The notes beneath the pieces are model-generated. The model was given only the letters and a program-made list of their open reading frames with translations, was not told where the DNA came from and made no database searches. Below, piece by piece: positions 15,461-23,159 of a stretch of 64,000 nucleotides of DNA. A program made the position numbers and the translations under genes. Each line of letters begins with the position of its first letter. Position 1 is the first letter of the stretch. The stretch is from Ruminococcus sp. 210702-SL.1.03 (GTDB taxonomy: Bacteria; Bacillota; Clostridia; Oscillospirales; Ruminococcaceae), in the NCBI RefSeq assembly GCF_020559915.1, contig NZ_JAJCLZ010000006.1:62001-126000 (forward strand). The letters are read 5' to 3'.

Positions 15461-16909
15461 ATGAAAGATCAAAACACCGCGCCGCTTTACGAGGCGCTGC
15501 AAAAATTTAGACGTATGCGCGTAGTGCCTTTTGACGTGCCGGGGCATAAGCGCGGCAGGGGAAATGCTGAGCTTTGCGAGTTTTTAGGGCAGAAGTGCAT
15601 GGACGCCGACGTGAACTCTATGAAGCCGCTGGATAATCTCTGCCACCCCGTTTCGGTGATACGCGAGGCGGAAGACACCGCGGCTGAGGCTTTCGGCGCG
15701 GCGCACGCTTTCTTCATGGTGGGCGGCACTACCTCCGCCGTACAGAGCATGATAATGTACGCCTGCAAGAGCGGCGATAAGATAATACTTCCGCGAAACG
15801 TGCACCGAAGCGCTATAAATTCGCTGATACTCTGCGACGCCGTGCCCGTGTACGTCAATCCAGAAGTGAACGATAAGCTGGGCATAGCGCTGGGCATGAG
15901 CGTGGCGCAGGTGGAAAAAGCCATAGAGGAAAACCCAGACGCCAAAGCTGTACTCGTCAACAACCCCACCTACTACGGCGTATGTTCAGACCTAAAGCGG
16001 ATCACCGAGCTGGCGCACTCTAAGGGTATGCTGGTGCTGGTGGACGAGGCGCACGGTACGCACTTTTACTTCGGCGAGAATTTCCCCATATCGGCAATGG
16101 CGGCTGGCGCGGATGCGGCTTCGGTAAGTATGCACAAATCGGGCGGCAGCCTTACGCAAAGCTCGTTTTTGCTGATGGGCAAGGCTATAAACAGCGACTA
16201 TATGCGGCAGATAGTAAATCTTACGCAGACCACGAGCGCCTCATACCTGCTGCTTTCGAGCCTCGATATATCGCGCAAAAGGCTCGCACTGCACGGCAAA
16301 GAGATATTCGCGAAAACGGTAGAGCTTGCCGAATACGCGCGCAGCGAGATAAACGATATAGGCGGCTACTACGCATTTTCAAAAGAGCTGATAAACGGCG
16401 ACAGCGTTTTTGACTTCGATATTTCAAAGCTTTCCGTACACACCCTCTCGGTAGGGCTGGCGGGCATAGAGGTCTACGACCTGCTGCGCGACGAGTACGA
16501 TATACAGATAGAATTCGGCGATATAGGCAACATACTCGCTTACCTCTCGGTAGGCGACAGAAAGCAGGACGTAGAGCGGCTGATAAGCGCGCTGGCAGAG
16601 ATACGCCGCCGCTTCGGCAAGTCTGGCGCGGGAATGCTCTCGCACGAGTACATAAACCCCACCGTGGCGCTAAGCCCACGCCGAGCATTTTACGCAGAAA
16701 AAGAATCGCTGCCGCTGGAGCAGACCTGCGGCAGGATATGCAGCGAATTTGTAATGTGCTATCCGCCCGGGATCCCCATACTCGCCCCCGGCGAGCTTAT
16801 CACGGCGGAGATAATAGAATACATAAAGTACGCAAAGGAAAAGGGCTGCTCGATGACGGGAACTGAGGATATAAATATCGAGCGGCTGAATGTTCTGAAA
16901 GGAGTGTAA
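15461..16909 (+). CDS. speA: Biosynthetic Orn/Lys/Arg decarboxylase, AAT-fold (SpeA-like)
   Basis: A 482-residue PLP enzyme of the small Firmicute decarboxylase group (aspartate aminotransferase fold, without the wing domain of inducible decarboxylases). It most likely decarboxylates arginine to agmatine, as B. subtilis SpeA does. Seen: DVPGHKRGRG (25-34), GTTSAVQ in the cofactor cradle (89-95), DEAHG (195-199) and the PLP lysine Lys226 in SMHKSGGS. The presence of a ureohydrolase gene two genes downstream favours arginine, but lysine or ornithine cannot be excluded from sequence. Second gene of the operon. Confidence 0.9.
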   Translation: MKDQNTAPLYEALQKFRRMRVVPFDVPGHKRGRGNAELCEFLGQKCMDADVNSMKPLDNLCHPVSVIREAEDTAAEAFGAAHAFFMVGGTTSAVQSMIMYACKSGDKIILPRNVHRSAINSLILCDAVPVYVNPEVNDKLGIALGMSVAQVEKAIEENPDAKAVLVNNPTYYGVCSDLKRITELAHSKGMLVLVDEAHGTHFYFGENFPISAMAAGADAASVSMHKSGGSLTQSSFLLMGKAINSDYMRQIVNLTQTTSASYLLLSSLDISRKRLALHGKEIFAKTVELAEYARSEINDIGGYYAFSKELINGDSVFDFDISKLSVHTLSVGLAGIEVYDLLRDEYDIQIEFGDIGNILAYLSVGDRKQDVERLISALAEIRRRFGKSGAGMLSHEYINPTVALSPRRAFYAEKESLPLEQTCGRICSEFVMCYPPGIPILAPGELITAEIIEYIKYAKEKGCSMTGTEDINIERLNVLKGV

Positions 16910-16915
16910 CGGAAA

Positions 16916-17767
16916 ATGGAATTATGGTTTACCGAGCGGCACACGCCGAACGTTAAGTTTTCCATCAAGGTAGACAGGCAGCTTTACAGCGGGTTCAGCG
17001 AATTTCAGCGTATCGACATCTTCGACTCGAAAGAATTCGGCAGATTTTTAACGCTCGACGGCTACATGATGCTTACAGAAAAGGACGAATTTATCTACCA
17101 CGAGATGATAACTCACACGCCCATGGCGGTGCACCCTAACCCGAAGAACATACTCGTCATCGGCGCGGGCGACGGCGGCGTAGTGCGCGAGCTTACACGC
17201 TACCCCGCGGTAGAGCGCATAGATTTGGTTGAGATAGACGAGCTGGTGGTAGAGGTATGCAAGCAGTACCTGCCGACCACCGCCTGCCGCTTCGACGACC
17301 CGCGCGTACACATCTACTACGAGGACGGCGTGAAGTTCATACGCCGCTGCGAAGACCTTTACGACGTTATAATAGTAGACTCAACCGACCCGTTCGGGCC
17401 GGGCGAGGGTCTTTTTACCAAAGAATTTTACGGAAGCTGCTTTAAGGCTCTGCATGAGGACGGCATAATGGTCAATCAGCACGAAAGCCCGTTTTACGCC
17501 GAGGACGCGGCGGCTATGCAGCGTTCGCACAAGCGCATAGTAGAAAGCTTCCCGATAAGCAAAGTGTATCAGGCGCATATACCCACATACCCCTCGGGAC
17601 ACTGGCTCTTCGGCTTCGCTTCAAAGAAATACCACCCCACCAACGATTACAACGGCACACGCTGGAGCATGCTGGGTCTGAAAACGCGCTACTACAACCC
17701 CCGTCTGCACGCAGGAGCGTTCGCGCTGCCTAATTATGTAGAGGAGCTGCTGAGAGATGTTGAGTAA
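16916..17767 (+). CDS. speE: Spermidine synthase (polyamine aminopropyltransferase)
   Basis: A 283-residue enzyme that moves the aminopropyl group from decarboxylated SAM to putrescine (or possibly agmatine). It has the N-terminal beta domain (about 1-60), the Rossmann motif VIGAGDGGVVRE (81-92), EIDELVVE (106-113) and the catalytic-aspartate segment DSTDPFGPGEGL (155-166) with Asp155 and Asp158. Standard length. It follows the decarboxylase by six bases, and its last 11 bases overlap the ureohydrolase start, so the two are translationally coupled. Confidence 0.95.
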   Translation: MELWFTERHTPNVKFSIKVDRQLYSGFSEFQRIDIFDSKEFGRFLTLDGYMMLTEKDEFIYHEMITHTPMAVHPNPKNILVIGAGDGGVVRELTRYPAVERIDLVEIDELVVEVCKQYLPTTACRFDDPRVHIYYEDGVKFIRRCEDLYDVIIVDSTDPFGPGEGLFTKEFYGSCFKALHEDGIMVNQHESPFYAEDAAAMQRSHKRIVESFPISKVYQAHIPTYPSGHWLFGFASKKYHPTNDYNGTRWSMLGLKTRYYNPRLHAGAFALPNYVEELLRDVE

Positions 17768-18608
17768 AAATATTAGCACATTCATAGCCTGCGACTGCGA
17801 ATATGAGGACGCGCAGACGGTGCTTTTCGGCGCGCCTTTCGACGGCACTACAAGCTTTCGCCCCGGAACGCGCTTCGCTTCCTCAGCCATGCGCAGCGAG
17901 AGCTTCGGAATAGAAACATACTCGCCGTATCAGGATAAAGACTTAGAGGACATCTGCGTTTTCGACAGCGGCGACCTAGAGCTGCCTTTCGGCAGCCCCG
18001 AGCGCGCGCTCGAGATGATAGAAGAGCGGGCGGCGGAGATACTGGCAGACGGAAAGCGCCCCTGCATGATAGGCGGCGAGCACCTCGTTACGCTGGGCGC
18101 GGTGAGGGCTGCGGCTAAAAAGTACCCAGATCTGCACATTATCCATTTTGACGCTCACGCCGACCTGCGCGACGATTACCTGGGCGAGCAGCTTTCGCAC
18201 GCCTGCGTACTGCACCGCTGCTGGGACATACTCGGCGACGGCAGGATATATCAGTTCGGCATACGCAGCGGCGAGCGGGCGGAGTTCCGCTTTGCGGCTG
18301 AGCACACATACATGAACAAATTCAACTTCGACGGCATAGATAAAGCTGTACGGAAAATCGGACAGCAGCCCGTATACTTCACCCTAGACCTCGACGTTAT
18401 AGACCCCTCGGAATTTCCCGGCACGGGCACTCCCGAAGCGGGCGGAGTAAGCTTTAAAGAGCTGATGGGCGCGATAAAAGAGGTCGCTAAGCTGAATATC
18501 GTGGGATTTGACGTCAACGAGCTTTCGCCCGTGTACGATCAAACGGGGCGCTCTACGGCGCTCGCCTGCAAGCTGCTGAGAGAGATACTGCTGTATTTCA
18601 ACAAGTAA
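17757..18608 (+). CDS. speB: Agmatinase-family ureohydrolase
   Basis: A 283-residue Mn-dependent ureohydrolase. All metal ligands of the arginase fold are visible: GGEH (about 102-105), HFDAHAD (about 128-134), LDLDVIDP (about 204-211), plus GFDVNELSP toward the C-terminus. The usual reaction is agmatine to putrescine and urea. Because the operon also carries enzymes that could aminopropylate or carboxyaminopropylate agmatine, an N1-aminopropylagmatine ureohydrolase activity (giving spermidine directly) is an alternative. The start codon lies inside the end of speE. Confidence 0.92.
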   Translation: MLSKNISTFIACDCEYEDAQTVLFGAPFDGTTSFRPGTRFASSAMRSESFGIETYSPYQDKDLEDICVFDSGDLELPFGSPERALEMIEERAAEILADGKRPCMIGGEHLVTLGAVRAAAKKYPDLHIIHFDAHADLRDDYLGEQLSHACVLHRCWDILGDGRIYQFGIRSGERAEFRFAAEHTYMNKFNFDGIDKAVRKIGQQPVYFTLDLDVIDPSEFPGTGTPEAGGVSFKELMGAIKEVAKLNIVGFDVNELSPVYDQTGRSTALACKLLREILLYFNK

Positions 18609-18620
18609 AGAGGGGCTATT

Positions 18621-19529
18621 ATGGGGCTGTTTGATTTTTTCAAGAAGAAAGACGAAGCCGCGGCTGATACGGCGGCTGACACATCGGCTGAAACTTCGGA
18701 ACGCGAAGCCGAGCTGAGAGCCGCGCGGGAAGCTTTGAAAGAGCTGGAGAAAAATACTTTGACGGACTGCGCTAGGCTTGAACTGACCGAAACGAAGCCC
18801 GCGATATTTGAGAGCAAAGCCGGCGGGACGGGCTATGTTCCGCACGAGGGCGATATACCGCAGGACAAAAACGGCAGACAGCTAAGGCTTTTGGCGCAGA
18901 TAGACTGCTCGCAGGTAAAGCTGAAAGATCTCCCCGAAAGCGGGCTTTTGCAGTTTTGGATACTGAACGATGACCTATGGGGGCTTTCGTTCGAGGACAA
19001 CACCCGTCAGGATACTTTTCGGGTGATCTATCACAAAGACGTTGACAAAAGCGTTACCGAGGACGAGGTAAAGGCTAAGTTTAAAAAGAACGAATTTGAC
19101 GATAAAAACATTATGCCCGTGAAAGGCGAATACGGCTTGAAATTTACTTTGGAAAGCAACGCTATGAGCTCGTATGACGCGCGGTTCGAGAAGATCTTCT
19201 GCGAATATTATAACGCCGCTCAGCCGCCGAAGCAGATAGGCTCTTTCGCAGATCTGGATATAGACCCGTACGAGATAGCGGGATATGAAAAGCTTTGCGA
19301 GGAAGCTTTTGGCCACAAGATCGGCGGATACCCCGCGTTTACGCAGGAAGACCCCCGCGAAGCGGACACCGACCATGACTTTCTGCTTTTGCAGCTCGAC
19401 AGCGACTACGGCAATGGCGGCGAAAAGATAATGTGGGGAGATTCGGGCATCTGCGGATTTTTCATAAACAGAGAAAAGCTCAAAGAGCTTGATTTTAGTG
19501 ATGTTATTTACAACTGGGATTGTTATTAA
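18621..19529 (+). CDS. YwqG-like (DUF1963) protein
   Basis: A 302-residue protein of the YwqG/DUF1963 family, cytosolic, function unknown. The start has a GAGGGG site. Residues 1-55 are an amphipathic, highly charged segment (MGLFDFFKKKDE followed by Ala/Asp/Glu-rich sequence), predicted helical. The DUF1963 part follows from about 60, with family hallmarks LLAQIDCSQV, SGLLQFWI, KIGGYPAFTQEDPR and the C-terminal LLLQLDSD...WGDSGICGFFI. It sits inside the polyamine operon, 12 bases after speB and about 50 before the dehydrogenase gene. No known link to polyamines; it may be a passenger or a regulator. Confidence 0.85.
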   Translation: MGLFDFFKKKDEAAADTAADTSAETSEREAELRAAREALKELEKNTLTDCARLELTETKPAIFESKAGGTGYVPHEGDIPQDKNGRQLRLLAQIDCSQVKLKDLPESGLLQFWILNDDLWGLSFEDNTRQDTFRVIYHKDVDKSVTEDEVKAKFKKNEFDDKNIMPVKGEYGLKFTLESNAMSSYDARFEKIFCEYYNAAQPPKQIGSFADLDIDPYEIAGYEKLCEEAFGHKIGGYPAFTQEDPREADTDHDFLLLQLDSDYGNGGEKIMWGDSGICGFFINREKLKELDFSDVIYNWDCY

Positions 19530-19578
19530 AAATCGTATAAATCTTATAGATCGTATGATCGGAAAGGAATGATCGAAA

Positions 19579-20781
19579 ATGTCAAAAGCATTGATAATCG
19601 GCTGCGGCGGCGTTGCCTCGGTAGCTATCCACAAGTGCTGTCAGAACAGCGAGGTATTTGAGGGGATAATGATAGCCAGCCGCACGAGATCGAAGTGCGA
19701 CGCGCTGAAAGAAAAGCTCGCCCCCACCACCAAGACCGTTATAGAAACGGCGCAGGTGAACGCGGACAACGTTGACGAGCTGATAGCGCTGATAGAGAGC
19801 TACAAGCCCGCGGTAGTGCTCAACCTCGCCCTGCCGTATCAGGATCTCACGATAATGGACGCCTGCCTTGCTACCAAGACCCACTACGTCGATACCGCGA
19901 ATTACGAGCCTGAGGACACCGCCAAGTTTGAGTACAAGTGGCAGTGGGCTTACCGCGAGAAGTTTGAAAAAGCGGGCATCACAGCGCTGCTGGGAAGCGG
20001 CTTTGACCCCGGCGTTACGGGCGTTTTCTCGGCATACGCCATGAAGCACCAGTTCGACGAGATAAACTACATCGACATTCTCGACTGCAACGGCGGCGAC
20101 CACGGCTATCCATTCGCGACCAACTTCAACCCCGAGATAAACATACGCGAAGTTTCGGCAAAGGGCAGCTACATCGAGGACGGCAAGTGGGTAGAGACCG
20201 AGCCGATGGAGATAAAGCGCGTTTACAACTTCAAGGGCGTGGGCGAAAAGGATATGTACCTGCTGCACCACGAAGAGCTGGAGTCGCTGGCGCTCAACAT
20301 CAAGGGCATAAAGCGCATACGCTTTTTCATGACTTTCGGTCAGAGCTACCTCAACCATCTGAAATGCCTCGAGGACGTAGGCATGACCTCTATCGAGCCG
20401 ATAATGTACGAGGGCAGACCGATAGTGCCCCTCCAGTTCCTCAAAGCCGTATTGCCCGACCCTGCGTCGCTCGGTCCGCGCACCGTCGGCAAGACGAACA
20501 TCGGCTGCATTTTCCGCGGCAAAAAGGACGGCAAGGATAAGAATTACTATCTTTACAATATCTGCGACCATCAGGAATGCTACCGCGAGGTAGGTTCGCA
20601 GGCGGTGTCTTACACAACGGGCGTGCCCGCGATGATCGGCGCTATGATGATAATGACGGGCAAGTGGTCTAAGCCGGGCGTTTACAACATCGAGGAGTTT
20701 GACCCGGATCCTTTCATGGAAGCGCTGAACCAGTGGGGTCTGCCATGGGAAGAGGACTTCGACCCCGTGTTGGTGGACTAA
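19579..20781 (+). CDS. Carboxynorspermidine/carboxyspermidine dehydrogenase
   Basis: A 400-residue enzyme of the saccharopine dehydrogenase-like family, in the branch that condenses L-aspartate semialdehyde with a diamine and reduces the imine with NADPH to give carboxynorspermidine or carboxyspermidine. Seen: the N-terminal Rossmann motif IIGCGGVASVA (6-16), ASRTRSKCD (about 34-42), GSGFDPGVTGVF (about 135-146) and the C-terminal substrate region with GKTNIGC and TTGVPAMIGAMM. The adjacent decarboxylase gene, three bases downstream, fixes the assignment. With agmatine instead of putrescine as acceptor it would make carboxyaminopropylagmatine; the sequence does not decide between these. Confidence 0.9.
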   Translation: MSKALIIGCGGVASVAIHKCCQNSEVFEGIMIASRTRSKCDALKEKLAPTTKTVIETAQVNADNVDELIALIESYKPAVVLNLALPYQDLTIMDACLATKTHYVDTANYEPEDTAKFEYKWQWAYREKFEKAGITALLGSGFDPGVTGVFSAYAMKHQFDEINYIDILDCNGGDHGYPFATNFNPEINIREVSAKGSYIEDGKWVETEPMEIKRVYNFKGVGEKDMYLLHHEELESLALNIKGIKRIRFFMTFGQSYLNHLKCLEDVGMTSIEPIMYEGRPIVPLQFLKAVLPDPASLGPRTVGKTNIGCIFRGKKDGKDKNYYLYNICDHQECYREVGSQAVSYTTGVPAMIGAMMIMTGKWSKPGVYNIEEFDPDPFMEALNQWGLPWEEDFDPVLVD

Positions 20782-20784
20782 AAC

Positions 20785-21942
20785 ATGGCGGAAATATCAA
20801 ATTCAGTCAGCAAGATACTTGCGGAAAGCGGCTTGAAAACGCCCTGCTACATCATCGACGAAGCGGCGCTTATCCGCAATTTGGAGATACTGGCGGGCGT
20901 TGAGAAGCGCACCGGATGCAAGATATTGCTGGCACAGAAAGCTTTTTCCTGCTACTCGCTCTACCCGCTGATAGGCAAATACGTCAGCGGAACGGCTTGC
21001 AGCGGGCTGTTTGAAGCGCGGCTGGGCGCGGAGGAGATGGGCAAGGAGAACCACGTTTTTTCCGCCGCCTACCGCGAAAGCGAGATCGACGAGATAATCG
21101 CGAACTGCGGGCACATCATCTTCAATTCGTTCACCCAGCTCGACAGATACCGCGGCAGGGTGCTCGCGGCGGGGAAGAAGATAGGTCTGCGCGTGAACCC
21201 CGAGATTTCCACGCAGGAGGGGCACGAGATCTACGACCCATGCTCGGCGCGCTCACGGCTGGGCATACGTCTGCGCGATTTTCGTGCGGAGGATCTGGAC
21301 GGCGTTTCGGGACTGCATTTTCACACCCTCTGCGAACAAAATTCCGACGACTTAGAGCGCACGATTGCGGCTTTTGAGCAGAAATTCGGCGTTTATCTAA
21401 AAGGCATGGAGTGGGTGAATTTCGGCGGCGGACACCATATCACGCGCGAAGATTACGATATTCCGCGGCTGGAACGGTGCATTTTGCATATGCAGGAAAA
21501 ATACGGCGTGCAGGTCTATCTCGAGCCGGGCGAAGCTTTCGCGCTCAATGCGGGCTGGCTGGCGACTGAGGTGCTCGACATCGTGAACTGCGATATGCCG
21601 ACGGCGATACTCGACACCTCTGCGGCCTGCCATATGCCCGACGTGCTCGAAATGCCATACCGTCCGCCGCTTGCGGGCGCGGGCGAACTGCATGAAAAGG
21701 CGCACGACTACCGCCTAGGCTCGCAGACATGCCTTTCGGGCGACTTCATAGGCGAATACTCGTTTGACGAGCCGATTGCGGTCGGCAGCAGGCTGGTTTT
21801 CGGCGATATGGCGATATACTCAATGGTAAAAAACAACACATTCAACGGTATGCCGCTGCCCGATATTCTGCTTATGAAAACGGACGGCAGCTTTGAAACG
21901 CTAAAAACTTTCGGCTACGAAAATTTCAAATGCAGGCTATAA
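20785..21942 (+). CDS. nspC: Carboxynorspermidine/carboxyspermidine decarboxylase
   Basis: A 385-residue PLP enzyme of the alanine racemase-fold decarboxylases that decarboxylates carboxy(nor)spermidine to (nor)spermidine. The PLP lysine is in LLAQKAFSCYS (about residue 52), with HFHTLCEQ (about 177-184), the phosphate-binding WVNFGGGHHIT (about 211-221), EPGEAFALNAGW (about 247-258) and the C-terminal GDFIGEYSF and GDMAIYSMVKNNTFNG. The C-terminal decarboxylase motif CLSGD is the one typical of CANSDC. Last gene of the operon, followed directly by a terminator. Confidence 0.93.
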   Translation: MAEISNSVSKILAESGLKTPCYIIDEAALIRNLEILAGVEKRTGCKILLAQKAFSCYSLYPLIGKYVSGTACSGLFEARLGAEEMGKENHVFSAAYRESEIDEIIANCGHIIFNSFTQLDRYRGRVLAAGKKIGLRVNPEISTQEGHEIYDPCSARSRLGIRLRDFRAEDLDGVSGLHFHTLCEQNSDDLERTIAAFEQKFGVYLKGMEWVNFGGGHHITREDYDIPRLERCILHMQEKYGVQVYLEPGEAFALNAGWLATEVLDIVNCDMPTAILDTSAACHMPDVLEMPYRPPLAGAGELHEKAHDYRLGSQTCLSGDFIGEYSFDEPIAVGSRLVFGDMAIYSMVKNNTFNGMPLPDILLMKTDGSFETLKTFGYENFKCRL

Positions 21943-21948
21943 ATTATA

Positions 21949-21977
21949 CGGCGCGGCTTCGGCTGCGCTGTTTTTTT
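21949..21977 (+). terminator. Terminator of the polyamine operon
   Basis: A 9-bp GC-rich stem with a TTCG tetraloop (21949-21957 with 21962-21970), followed by seven T, seven bases after the nspC stop codon. Confidence 0.92.
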
Positions 21978-22052
21978 GCAGATTTTTCCGTTAATCAAAA
22001 TCAGCACGATGGCGAATAATAAGCGTAACACCATCGAAAGGAATGATAAAAT

Positions 22053-22913
22053 ATGAAACAGAAGATCTGCTTGCTCATGACAGCTGCGGCGATGCTCGCA
22101 GCGGGCTGTGCGGCGGCCGATAACGATACCGCCGACCGCAGCGGCAACACGGCGGAGAGCACCTATGCCGCGAAAAAAACTGCCCGCACGACTATGGACA
22201 GCACGGCGGTAGAGCCAGTGCAGGGCGGCGCGCTCTCGACCGAAAAACACGGCTACGGTCAGGGCGTTCAGCTGGACGATAAAAATCGCCCGACGGGTGC
22301 GCTGGATTTCAACGCAAACTACGGAAAATACGGGGCTGAGGCACTGCGCGAGGACAAGAAAAATATACTGCTTACATTCGACCAAGGGTACGAAAACGGC
22401 TATACCGCGCAGATACTCGACACGCTGAAAGAGAAGAAAGTAAAGGCGGTATTTTTCCTGCTGCAAGACTACGCCGAGCGCAACCCTGAGTTGGTACAGC
22501 GCATGATAGACGAGGGGCACATCGTCGGCAATCATTCGGTAAGCCACTACTCTATGCCCGACTTGTCGGCAGAGGAATGTCGGCAGGAGATAGAGGGATT
22601 ACAGGAATATATGAAACAGAATTTCGGTGTTACGATGAAGCTTTTCCGCCCGCCGATGGGCGAGTTTTCGGAGCAGTCGCTCAGCGTGACGAAAGACTGC
22701 GGGCTGAGCACGATGCTCTGGAGCTTTGCCTACGCCGACTGGGACGTGAACGCCCAGCCGGACCCTGCGCAGGCTAAGGAAAAGCTGATAGGCGCGGCGC
22801 ACGAGGGCGCTGTTTACCTCCTGCATTCGGTATCGCAGACCAACGCCGAGGTGCTGAGCGAGGTCATCGACGGCATACGCGACGAGGGCTTTGAATTTGA
22901 GAAATTGAAGTGA
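22053..22913 (+). CDS. PdaA-like polysaccharide deacetylase lipoprotein
   Basis: A 286-residue lipoprotein with a NodB-type deacetylase domain, predicted to de-N-acetylate peptidoglycan (PdaA makes the muramic delta-lactam precursor in spores). Signal peptide with lipobox LAAGC (Cys19), a low-complexity linker to about residue 75, then the catalytic domain. Motifs: LTFDQGYENG (MT1, with the base Asp), GNHSVSH (MT2, metal His pair) and FRPPMGEFSE (MT3). The TFDxGYENG form is typical of the PdaA subgroup. It follows the operon terminator; no strong promoter is visible in the 75-base gap, so its transcription start is uncertain. SD AAAGGAATG. Confidence 0.88.
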   Translation: MKQKICLLMTAAAMLAAGCAAADNDTADRSGNTAESTYAAKKTARTTMDSTAVEPVQGGALSTEKHGYGQGVQLDDKNRPTGALDFNANYGKYGAEALREDKKNILLTFDQGYENGYTAQILDTLKEKKVKAVFFLLQDYAERNPELVQRMIDEGHIVGNHSVSHYSMPDLSAEECRQEIEGLQEYMKQNFGVTMKLFRPPMGEFSEQSLSVTKDCGLSTMLWSFAYADWDVNAQPDPAQAKEKLIGAAHEGAVYLLHSVSQTNAEVLSEVIDGIRDEGFEFEKLK

Positions 22914-22916
22914 GCG

Positions 22917-22955
22917 AATATCCCGTGCTGCGTTCGGCGGCGCGGGATATTTTTT
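22917..22955 (+). terminator. Intrinsic terminator of the deacetylase gene
   Basis: AATATCCCG pairs with CGGGATATT (22917-22925 with 22943-22951) with a further GC-rich inner stem, followed by a T run. Confidence 0.92.
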
Positions 22956-22997
22956 GATTACAGTTTGGTAAAAGCGGCGGTTTGCGCGCAAAAACGC

Positions 22998-23026
22998 TTG
23001 ACAAACTCGGGAAAGTGTGGTATATT
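22998..23026 (+). promoter_or_regulatory. Promoter of the 548-residue anchored protein gene
   Basis: TTGACA (22998-23003), 17 bp, TATATT (23021-23026). The resulting leader is about 125 nt; no clear structure was found in it. Confidence 0.75.
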
Positions 23027-23159
23027 TAAAATGGTAGATTGTATGAACTCTTTTTGTCGATATTTTTACTGTTTTGGTGAACGTTCGTGCAGTCTGTCAG
23101 ACCTCAAAGATAATAACAGGAACAAAAGTATATAACTTCATTTAAGGAGGACACTTACT

